64,000 nt of DNA from Coriobacteriaceae bacterium. GTDB taxonomy: Bacteria; Actinomycetota; Coriobacteriia; Anaerosomatales; SLCP01. The DNA is taken from positions 5,561 to 69,560 of the forward strand of contig PWVH01000037.1 in the NCBI GenBank assembly GCA_003563465.1, in the 5' to 3' direction. Every line of letters starts with the position of its first letter. The stretch's first letter is position 1. The position numbers and the translations under genes are program-made. The notes beneath the pieces were generated by a model. That model saw only the letters and a list, made by a program, of their open reading frames with translations. It was not told the origin of the DNA and searched no databases. Shown here one piece after another: positions 1 through 7,120 of the stretch.

Positions 1-66
1 GGGACTCGCATGCAGCCAGATCCCGAGGAGATCGTGTTGCAGGCTCACGCCGAGTTAGGGGAGTGA
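1..66 (+). CDS. C-terminal end of an upstream gene, possibly TlyA-type rRNA methyltransferase
   Basis: An open frame enters at base 1 and ends at TGA 64-66, giving 21 residues that finish EIVLQAHAELGE. The next gene starts 4 bases later, so the two are probably cotranscribed. In many Actinobacteria and Firmicutes tlyA (16S/23S rRNA 2'-O-methyltransferase) directly precedes nadK and recN, and the ending resembles TlyA tails. That is an inference from gene order; the visible piece holds no diagnostic motif. Confidence 0.35.
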   Translation, partial: GTRMQPDPEEIVLQAHAELGE

Positions 67-70
67 TAGA

Positions 71-919
71 GTGCGGGTTCTCCTGGTACCGAATACCGCC
101 AATCCGGCGTCGCTTGACGCCGCGTCGGAACTGGCATCGTGGCTTGTGGTGTCAGGCGTGGAGCCGGTTCTGGCTTCGGAGGATGCGAGCGAGTGTGGCC
201 TCGAGGAACACAGCGCGTCTCCCAGCGACATAGGGAAGCCAATTCTGGCAGTGGCCCTCGGCGGAGACGGGACCATTCTCAAGACGGTTCACCTACTGGG
301 GGAGGCAGAGGTTCCGATCCTCGGCGTGAACCTAGGGAGACTGGGCTTCATGGCCGGCACGGGAGCCGAGCGTGTGCGGGAAGCGGTTGAGGCCGCGCTG
401 GCGGGGGAGGGGCGGATTGAGCGTCGTAGAACACTGGCGGTCTCGGTCTCGGCCGGAGGCCGGGAGACAAGTCGGTATCGCGCGCTCAACGAAGTCTACG
501 TAGGCCGCGGGACTTCGATGCGTGTGGTGGACTTGGAGCTTTCCGTCAACGGCACCTTGGTGTCGCGACTCCGTTGTGACGGTATCATCGTCGCAACCGC
601 GACCGGTTCGACCGCCTACGCGCTGTCGGCAGGGGGCCCGATCGTGTCTCCCGATCTCGAGTCAATGGTGGTTGTCCACGTCGCACCGCATGCATTGGCA
701 TCGCGCGCACTAGTGCTAGGTGCTTCTGACCGAGTGGACGTGCGCCTGCCGAATCCTGCTCGCAGGGACGCATGCTTATCGGTCGACGGCACGCTCGTAG
801 ATGACCTTGCCGACATAGAATCAGTGACGATGGTGCTCGGCGAGTACGATGTCTTGCTGATCAGGCTTGAGGGCCGCGACTTCTATGAGGTCGTCCGATC
901 CGAGTTCTTGCGAGGATGA
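71..919 (+). CDS. nadK: NAD kinase
   Basis: ATP-dependent NAD kinase, 282 residues, cytoplasmic; it phosphorylates NAD to make NADP. The family's catalytic and nucleotide-binding motif GGDGT is at residues 64-68, followed by the NLGRLGF motif. The middle carries TATGSTAY and SAGGPIV, which are typical NAD-site segments. The GTG start at 71 follows the upstream stop closely. The stop overlaps the recN start by ATGA, so translation is coupled. Length and motifs are normal for the family. Confidence 0.96.
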   Translation: MRVLLVPNTANPASLDAASELASWLVVSGVEPVLASEDASECGLEEHSASPSDIGKPILAVALGGDGTILKTVHLLGEAEVPILGVNLGRLGFMAGTGAERVREAVEAALAGEGRIERRRTLAVSVSAGGRETSRYRALNEVYVGRGTSMRVVDLELSVNGTLVSRLRCDGIIVATATGSTAYALSAGGPIVSPDLESMVVVHVAPHALASRALVLGASDRVDVRLPNPARRDACLSVDGTLVDDLADIESVTMVLGEYDVLLIRLEGRDFYEVVRSEFLRG

Positions 920-2565
920 CCGTGCTGGAAGAGCTTCATGTCACAAACCTCGCGCTAATCGAGGATGTCTGGATCGGATTCGATTCCGGCATGACTGTTC
1001 TTACCGGTGAGACGGGCACGGGCAAGACCGCGCTCGTCGGTGCGCTCAAGTTGCTCGTAGGCGAGCGGGCGGATTCGACTATGGTGCGGTCCGGATCAGC
1101 CGAGGCGGTAGTGGAAGGCCGTTTCGTCGTAGGCGGGTCGGAGATGGTGGCCCAGCGACGCGTGACAGCCGACGGCCGCTCTCGATGCGTACTCGACGGC
1201 GAGATGGTGACGGTGACCGTTCTTGGCGAGAGACTCGGCCCGATCGTGGATTTGCACGGGCAGCACGAGCATCAGTCCCTGCTATCTCCGTCCAGTCATG
1301 CGCACTATCTCGATCGTTCGATAGGAGAACCGGCTCTGGAGGCGTTGGAGGAGTACCGGAGTGCTCGTGCAGAGCATGACGAAGCGGCGGCTGAGTTGGA
1401 TCATGCCGAGACGGCCCTGGCTGACGCGATGCAGCATGCGGAGCACCTGCGGTTCGTGATCGGTGAGATAGAAGCTCTAGATCCGCGCCCCGGCGAGGAC
1501 GAAGAACTCGAACTGAGGCTCCCGGCACTTACGCACGCAGAGCGGCTCTTAGAAGCGGCTTGGGCGCTTTGCGATGCGCTCAGAGGAGAAGGAGGAGCGG
1601 GTGAGGTCCTGGCATCTGCAATTGTCTCGCTGGAGCGGTCGAAAGGATTGGATCCCACACTCGACTCTTTGTCGGAGCGCGCCGAGGCTCTCTTCGCCGA
1701 GATCGATGACTTGGGCACGGAGGCGCGTTCTTACGCTGAATCCGTCGAGCACGACCCGCAGACACTCGATGAAGTACATGCGCGGCTGGCAAGCCTTTCG
1801 GGACTCAAGAAGAAATATGGTCCGGCACTGGATGGCGTGTTGGCGACGCTTGGAGATGCTCGCAGACGATCGGCAGCCATCGAGACGGGCGATGTCATCG
1901 TGCGAAACGGACAGAAGCGTCTGAATGCAGCTCGCGAGCGGCTAAGGCTCGCGGCATCTCGGCTTTCCGAGACGCGGCGCGAAGCAGTCGGCGCTTTCAC
2001 CGATTCGTTGGCGACAGCGGCGAGCGAACTGAATATGGCAGGTGCTCGCTTCGATGTAGTCTTTACCGAGCTGCCCTTCTCCTCTTGGGGTCTTAGCGGC
2101 TCCGAAAGGGTAGAGTTCTGCTTCTCGCCTGCAGAAGGAGAGCCTGCGCGCCCACTGACAAAGATCGTGTCTGGTGGCGAGTTGTCCAGAGTGATGCTTG
2201 CGCTCAAGAGCGTGCTAGGGGATGCAGACGATGTACCAGTACTGGTCTTTGACGAAGTGGACGCTGGCATAGGTGGTGTGACCGGTTTGACCGTGGGTGA
2301 AAGACTCGCCAGTCTTGCCTCGGGCCACCAGGTTCTCGTCGTGACGCATCTTGCTCAGGTCGCGGCGTTCGCCGACAGACATTTGGCGGTGGGCAGACGT
2401 GAGGTTGACGGGCGCACGGTGACGGTCGTAGAGGCGGTGGAAGGTCCGAATCGAGTCGCCGAGATCGCCCGTATGCTATCCGGCAGAGACAGCGAAGCGA
2501 GCCTGACTCACGCCCAGGAACTCCTTGCCCAGGTCAGGAAGGCAGCGGGTAGGGTGGGCGCATGA
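916..2565 (+). CDS. recN: DNA repair protein RecN
   Basis: SMC-like ATPase of double-strand break repair, 549 residues. The Walker A motif GETGTGKT is at residues 31-38; many relatives have GETGAGKS. A long charged coiled-coil region fills roughly residues 150-360. The ABC signature VSGGELSR and Walker B VLVFDEVDAGIGG lie in the C-terminal half, followed by a VTHLAQVA switch segment. It overlaps nadK upstream and steA downstream by ATGA, forming one tight operon. Confidence 0.96.
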   Translation: MTVLEELHVTNLALIEDVWIGFDSGMTVLTGETGTGKTALVGALKLLVGERADSTMVRSGSAEAVVEGRFVVGGSEMVAQRRVTADGRSRCVLDGEMVTVTVLGERLGPIVDLHGQHEHQSLLSPSSHAHYLDRSIGEPALEALEEYRSARAEHDEAAAELDHAETALADAMQHAEHLRFVIGEIEALDPRPGEDEELELRLPALTHAERLLEAAWALCDALRGEGGAGEVLASAIVSLERSKGLDPTLDSLSERAEALFAEIDDLGTEARSYAESVEHDPQTLDEVHARLASLSGLKKKYGPALDGVLATLGDARRRSAAIETGDVIVRNGQKRLNAARERLRLAASRLSETRREAVGAFTDSLATAASELNMAGARFDVVFTELPFSSWGLSGSERVEFCFSPAEGEPARPLTKIVSGGELSRVMLALKSVLGDADDVPVLVFDEVDAGIGGVTGLTVGERLASLASGHQVLVVTHLAQVAAFADRHLAVGRREVDGRTVTVVEAVEGPNRVAEIARMLSGRDSEASLTHAQELLAQVRKAAGRVGA

Positions 2566-3683
2566 GATATCGGGGGACCGCCCGTCTCGACAAGCGTACA
2601 AAGGACCTCATCAACCGTCTTGGCAAAGACGACATCGCCATCATCGACCATGTCGACATGGATCGAGTGAGCGCCGAGGGCCTACTTGATACGGGTGTCG
2701 AAGTGGTGGTGAATGCATCTCCATCCATTTCCGGCATGTATCCGAATGTGGGTCCTTTGCTGCTCGCTCGAGCCGGCGTGCAGATTCTCGATGCAGTCGG
2801 TCCCGAGGTGTTCGAGCGTGTTCGCGAAGGCGATCAGGTGGAGGTAGTCGGTGGTGATTTGCTGCGCGACGGAAGTATCGTGGCCTCCGGCGTTCGACTG
2901 ACGGTAAGCTCGATCGCAGAGGCCATGGAGGTCGCCAAGAGCGGCATCGGGGAACAACTCGATCGTTTCGCACGCAATACCTTAGCTTTTCTAGAGAAAG
3001 AGAAGGTGCTGCTCGCCGAGGGAGTCGGCGTTCCTCAGGTGCGTACGCCCATCAGCGGACGTCACGTGCTTGTAGTGGTCAGGGGCTATGACTACCGTGA
3101 GGACCTCGAGACACTCAAGCCTTACATACGCGAGGTTCGACCAGTGCTGATCGGTGTGGACGGGGGAGCCGATGCGATTCGAGAGGCTGGTTTCTCACCG
3201 GACATAGTCGTGGGCGATATGGACTCGGTCAGCGATGAGATGCTTACCAGCGGGGTGGAGATCGTAGCTCACGCGTATCCGGACGGGCGATCTCCGGCAA
3301 AAGAGCGTCTCGACAGACTCGGGTTGGATGCGACCTCTTGGGCAATCGGGGCAACGAGCGAAGATCTCGCGCTGCTGCTTGCCTACGAGTCCGGAGCGGA
3401 TCTGATAGTGGCTGTGGGGACCCATGCTAACCTCATGGAGTATCTAGACAAGGGGCGCAAAGGTATGGCGTCGACGTTCCTCGTGCGTCTGAAGGTCGGC
3501 CCCAAGCTCGTCGATGCCAAGGGCGTCAGCAAGCTCTACCGTACTTCTGTAGGCCCGGCCGACCTAGTTCTACTGGCTGGCGCGGCTGTTTTGGTCGTGT
3601 CAGTGGTGATCACCATATCGCCCATGGCCCGCACGATGATCGGTTTGGTGCTGCTGCGTCTGAGGGCCTGGATAGGCATTTGA
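2562..3683 (+). CDS. steA: SteA-like cytokinetic ring protein
   Basis: A 373-residue protein matching the SteA family, formerly annotated as thiamine pyrophosphokinase-like. In Corynebacterium, SteA and SteB act together in cell separation through control of a peptidoglycan hydrolase. The N-terminal part is a conserved domain with IIDHVDMDRVSAEGL and VVNASPSISG. A pyrophosphokinase-like core follows, with IGVDGGADAI and IVVGDMDSVSD. A single C-terminal membrane helix lies at about residues 328-352 and precedes a short basic tail. It overlaps recN by ATGA, and steB follows after 25 bases. Confidence 0.88.
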   Translation: MRYRGTARLDKRTKDLINRLGKDDIAIIDHVDMDRVSAEGLLDTGVEVVVNASPSISGMYPNVGPLLLARAGVQILDAVGPEVFERVREGDQVEVVGGDLLRDGSIVASGVRLTVSSIAEAMEVAKSGIGEQLDRFARNTLAFLEKEKVLLAEGVGVPQVRTPISGRHVLVVVRGYDYREDLETLKPYIREVRPVLIGVDGGADAIREAGFSPDIVVGDMDSVSDEMLTSGVEIVAHAYPDGRSPAKERLDRLGLDATSWAIGATSEDLALLLAYESGADLIVAVGTHANLMEYLDKGRKGMASTFLVRLKVGPKLVDAKGVSKLYRTSVGPADLVLLAGAAVLVVSVVITISPMARTMIGLVLLRLRAWIGI

Positions 3684-3708
3684 TGGCTTTTCTTGTGAGG
3701 AGTCGAGG

Positions 3709-4551
3709 ATGTACAACCTCAGATACCATATCGCCTCGCTGGTCGCTGTATTTCTCTCGCTGTCCATAGGGCTATTGCTCGGAACCATAGTGGTGGAAAG
3801 AGGAACGCTCGATCGCCAGAAAGAAGCTATCGTCAGAAGCTTGCAAGACGAGTTCCGCACACTGGACGAGGCCAACCGAGAGCTTCAGGCGGCGTTGACA
3901 TCGCAAGAGGATCTCGTGGGGACGTTGGTTCCGCTGGTGGTTGAAGGCGAGCTCGAAGGTAGCCCCGTGCTGGTGCTGGCCAGCGCCGGCAGAGCGGATG
4001 GCCTCTCCGCAGTAAACGAGGCCATAGTGCTAGCAGGCGGGATACCGGTCACCATGATGCTCTCGGCGCCTGATTTCGGCTTGGAAGACCCGGCGGTTTC
4101 AGAAGTGATGAGCGATCTGGTAGGACCGGTCGATGAGACTGCCATCATGGCAAGCGTGGTTGAGACGCTGACTTCTGAATGGAGCACCTCAGTGCCCGGC
4201 CGGCCACTGACCGATGTGCTGTCGGAGGCAGGGGTATTCACCATCGACGGCGATCCTGGTGCAGAGACGCCTGTCGGTGCGGTGGTGGTGCTTGCATCTT
4301 TCGCGGGGGAGCCGGATTCCGGAGCGCTATCGTTCGCTCGTTCGCTTGCGGATTCGGGTCTGCCGGCAGTAGGAGTGGAGGCTGTCACTCGATCCACCGG
4401 TGTCGCGGACGCAGCGATAGAGCTGGGCCTTTCGACGGTCGACAGCATGGGAATGCCGGAGGGCACTTACTCCCTGGTCTGGGTGTTATCGGGTCGAGCC
4501 AGCGGCTCTTTCGGCTACAGGGAGGGCGCGCAGGCACCCTGGCCACGCTGA
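3709..4551 (+). CDS. steB: SteB/MctB-family membrane-anchored coiled-coil protein
   Basis: A 280-residue protein with an N-terminal membrane helix (about residues 7-26). A coiled coil (about 28-68) rich in Gln, Glu and Leu follows, then an Ala/Val/Gly-rich extracytoplasmic domain. This layout fits Pfam family MctB (often labelled copper transporter), which includes corynebacterial SteB. Position after steA supports the SteB role over copper transport. The start is set by GAGGAG upstream of ATG 3709. It converges with the glycosyltransferase gene, with only 15 bases between the stops. Confidence 0.82.
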   Translation: MYNLRYHIASLVAVFLSLSIGLLLGTIVVERGTLDRQKEAIVRSLQDEFRTLDEANRELQAALTSQEDLVGTLVPLVVEGELEGSPVLVLASAGRADGLSAVNEAIVLAGGIPVTMMLSAPDFGLEDPAVSEVMSDLVGPVDETAIMASVVETLTSEWSTSVPGRPLTDVLSEAGVFTIDGDPGAETPVGAVVVLASFAGEPDSGALSFARSLADSGLPAVGVEAVTRSTGVADAAIELGLSTVDSMGMPEGTYSLVWVLSGRASGSFGYREGAQAPWPR

Positions 4552-4566
4552 GCCGGCATGAGGCGT

Positions 4567-5247
4567 TCAACGTCGTTCGAATGCGAGCCTGGCAAGGGCA
4601 AGAGCGACGTGGACGAACTGCCTTCCGCGATGTATGAAGCCAGCCAGGTCACGGCCGGTGGCCGCGTGGGCCATTGCGGTCTCCACCTCGGCCACACGCA
4701 GGCCGGCTCGCAGCGCGCGAATCGTGAGTGCGACCTCAACACCGTAGCCGAACGCGAACGGAGTGCAAGCGTCGATGGCGGCACGCGAGAGCGCTCGCTG
4801 TCCCGAGAGGGGAGCTCGTGCGTCGAAGTCCCCGCCCAGTCTGGTGATTCCCCATCGAGCCAGGCCTTTCACGAGCCCGAATCCGCCCTTGCCAGACGGA
4901 GGGGAGAAGCAGGCGATGGTCATGTCGGCTCGATCGGTGAGTATGGGGTGAAGGAGCAGCTCTCCGTGTCGGGCTGTCTTCCCCAAGTCGCCGTCGAGTA
5001 GAAGCAGTACATCCGGATCGCGTGCCTCTGTCAGGCCAGCATCCAGCGCGCCACCTTTGCCCACGTTCTCTTTCAGCCGAACGACGCGTGCACCGGCGTT
5101 TTCGGCACGGCTTGCGGTGTCATCCGTAGAGGCATCGTCAATCACGATCACCTCTGAAACCGTGGGAAGTCCGATTGCAGCCGAGACCGTAGCGCCGATT
5201 CGCTCTTCTTCGTCGTGTGCAGGAATCAAGACTGCGGTCCGTGCCAT
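4567..5247 (-). CDS. Family 2 glycosyltransferase
   Basis: A 226-residue GT-A fold transferase. The N-terminus AVLIPAHDEEERIG and the nucleotide-sugar motif VIVIDDASTDDT are characteristic of GT2. A DGD motif in LLLLDGDLGK takes the place of DxD for metal binding. The start is ATG 5247 on the minus strand, overlapping the murJ stop by ATGA, so it is translationally coupled to the lipid II flippase. No strong membrane helix is seen, so it probably works at the inner membrane face on a lipid or cell-wall acceptor. The donor and acceptor cannot be read from the sequence. Confidence 0.85.
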   Translation of the reverse strand: MARTAVLIPAHDEEERIGATVSAAIGLPTVSEVIVIDDASTDDTASRAENAGARVVRLKENVGKGGALDAGLTEARDPDVLLLLDGDLGKTARHGELLLHPILTDRADMTIACFSPPSGKGGFGLVKGLARWGITRLGGDFDARAPLSGQRALSRAAIDACTPFAFGYGVEVALTIRALRAGLRVAEVETAMAHAATGRDLAGFIHRGRQFVHVALALARLAFERR

Positions 5248-6896
5248 CACTGACCCCCGCGGCGATTCATTCTGCTCGTGACGAAGCGGCGCAGCATATG
5301 CGCTCCAAGCGAGACCTCGCGGACACGCATGAGCCACGCCAATCCGTACGCTATGCCTAGACCGGTGAGGCCCCCTGCCAGCAGGTGAAGGATGGGACCT
5401 CCTGGTAGGGCAGCAACGGTGAGCAGCCGGACTATTCCCCAAGCGCTCAAGCCGCCTGCGATTGATGCGAGAAGCACGCGGGCGACCATGGAGGCTATTC
5501 CTCGGATATCGTATCCACCGATACGCTTGCGCAATATGAGAACCAGGGCCGAGAGGCTCAACAGATAGAAGATGCCGTCTGCGATCGGGATTCCCTTGAG
5601 GCCGATTCCACCCCAGTTAGCCAACCCAGTCGTGAGCGTGGCGTACAAGGTGATTTGAACGACGGTAAGACCGAGGTTCGTGAGCATCGGCGTGCGAGTA
5701 TCCTGCATCGAGTAGAAGGTCTTGAGCACATACATGAAGGATGCGAAGAAGAAGAGCCCGGCGGCCCACCAGACAAGTATCTCTGCTACAACCGGAACAT
5801 CATCGGCGGTAAACCTTCCGGCTCTGTAGAGGGTTATGAGCGGTTGACTGAGAGCGATCAGCATTGCCGCCATGGGTATCATCAGCAGCGCTGTGGTGCG
5901 GAAGCCCTTGACGAATTGCTCCTTGAAAGCGGTCCAGTCCTGTCGACCTGCCGCTTCGGACAGCTCGGTGAAGATCGCAGTTGCGAGCGCGACGGCGAAT
6001 ATACCGTATGGGAGCTGGTAGAACATCCATGCGTATAGCAGGGTCGCAGGCCCTTCGGGCGCGGTCTCCAGTGCGTAGGCGTTTCGGAACGACACGGCTA
6101 CCACGTTCGTAGCTACGTAGATCACCGTCGGGAGTGCCATGCGGCCCATGGCCTTCATCCCGGGATGCCTGATGTCGATAGCGGGTGTGTAGCGCACCCC
6201 GGATCTCACAAGGCTGGGGAGTTGAACGACGAACATGACGAGAACGCCCATCGAAGTGCCTACCGCGAGCAGAACGAATGCAAGGTCGGGATCGTGGCCG
6301 TGAACCGGTACGTAGAGCCCAAGCAGTGCGAATATGACCACGAGGTTGTTGAAGACCGGTCCTAGAGCCGGCCAGAGGAAGCGGCGTTGGGCGTTCAAGA
6401 GCCCGCTGATGACAGCTCCGGCCCCGTATGCTACCACCTGTACCGCGAAGAAGCGGAAGAATTCCGTTGCGAGCTGCGCTTCCTCCGGAGAGATGCGAAA
6501 GGTCTGGGTTCGCACGATTTGGGCTGCGAATACGGTGCCTAGGATCGAGATGATGCCGAGGGCGACCACGGTGAGGTTGAAGAGCGAGCTGGCGTATCGC
6601 CATGCATCGTCCTCACCGGCTTCCTTGCGGCGCTGCAGGAAGACAGGAATGAACAGCGATGAGATCACGCCTCCAGCCACTAGTTCGTAGATCATATTGG
6701 GGATGTTGTTGGCTACGCTGTATGAGGCGGCCATCGCCGTGACGCCGAGCGCATAAGCGGTTGCCCACGTGCGGGCGAACCCGGTCACGCGTGAGAGTGC
6801 CGTGGAGACGGACATGATTGCGGTAGAACGTGCGATCGCAGGCCTGCTGATGAAGACCTCCTCCCATGTGGCGGTTCGCATCGGCGAGCCCGCCAT
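5247..6896 (-). CDS. murJ: Lipid II flippase MurJ (MviN family)
   Basis: A 549-residue polytopic protein of the MOP exporter superfamily. It matches MurJ by the N-terminal segment ALSRVTGFARTWATAYALG and NNIPNMIYELVAGGVISS. GPVFNNLVVIFALLG and a string of about 14 hydrophobic helices follow. It flips lipid II across the membrane. The start is uncertain: ATG 6896 is used here, with an in-frame ATG at 6881. A TACAAT hexamer ends 8 bases upstream of ATG 6896, so the message may be leaderless. It is divergent from the membrane module at 7121 and leads the glycosyltransferase. Confidence 0.93.
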   Translation of the reverse strand: MAGSPMRTATWEEVFISRPAIARSTAIMSVSTALSRVTGFARTWATAYALGVTAMAASYSVANNIPNMIYELVAGGVISSLFIPVFLQRRKEAGEDDAWRYASSLFNLTVVALGIISILGTVFAAQIVRTQTFRISPEEAQLATEFFRFFAVQVVAYGAGAVISGLLNAQRRFLWPALGPVFNNLVVIFALLGLYVPVHGHDPDLAFVLLAVGTSMGVLVMFVVQLPSLVRSGVRYTPAIDIRHPGMKAMGRMALPTVIYVATNVVAVSFRNAYALETAPEGPATLLYAWMFYQLPYGIFAVALATAIFTELSEAAGRQDWTAFKEQFVKGFRTTALLMIPMAAMLIALSQPLITLYRAGRFTADDVPVVAEILVWWAAGLFFFASFMYVLKTFYSMQDTRTPMLTNLGLTVVQITLYATLTTGLANWGGIGLKGIPIADGIFYLLSLSALVLILRKRIGGYDIRGIASMVARVLLASIAGGLSAWGIVRLLTVAALPGGPILHLLAGGLTGLGIAYGLAWLMRVREVSLGAHMLRRFVTSRMNRRGGQ

Positions 6897-6904
6897 CCTG
6901 CGCT

Positions 6905-6910
6905 ATTGTA
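6905..6910 (-). promoter_or_regulatory. Candidate -10 element for murJ
   Basis: On the minus strand TACAAT (5 of 6 to consensus) ends 8 bases before ATG 6896, placing the expected transcription start at or within two bases of the start codon. No convincing -35 is seen at 16-18 bases. Confidence 0.33.
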
Positions 6911-7001
6911 GCCCTTTGCACGTGTGTTGCCGCCCATGCGTATCTTGACCGTTCGCTAACGGCTTGCAAGCACGACAAGCGTCGCATGGTCCGCCTTGGG
7001 C

Positions 7002-7007
7002 TATACT
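7002..7007 (+). promoter_or_regulatory. Candidate -10 element for the 7121 membrane module
   Basis: TATACT (5 of 6) lies about 114 bases before ATG 7121 in the 224-base divergent region with murJ. No good -35 sits at the proper spacing. The rest of this intergenic region shows no gene or other feature I can support. Confidence 0.33.
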
Positions 7008-7120
7008 TGCTTGCGGGCGCCATCAGCCCGGTCGGCTGCGATTCAGCCTCGACCTCGTATCGTGTCCCCACGAAGAGACCGCCGCTGACGGTCGGTTCGT
7101 CTGCGCCGGAGGAAGGCTCG

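Noticed and set aside
1079..1528. Long minus-strand open frames inside recN and other genes
   Set aside because: They are opposite well-conserved genes, show Arg/Ser/Pro-rich shadow composition and have no ribosome sites.
4558..5001. Plus-strand open frame opposite the glycosyltransferase gene
   Set aside because: Composition and lack of domain features mark it as an antisense echo of the GT2 gene.
5248..5442. Longer glycosyltransferase reading from 5442
   Set aside because: The added residues are Arg/His/Pro-rich and antisense-like in composition, and they overlap murJ. ATG 5247 gives a normal GT2 N-terminus with ATGA coupling.
6866..7120. Upstream extension of the 7121 reading frame to 6866
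   Set aside because: It would overlap the murJ start on the other strand, has no good ribosome site, and precedes a clear signal peptide at ATG 7121 with GGAGGAAGG.
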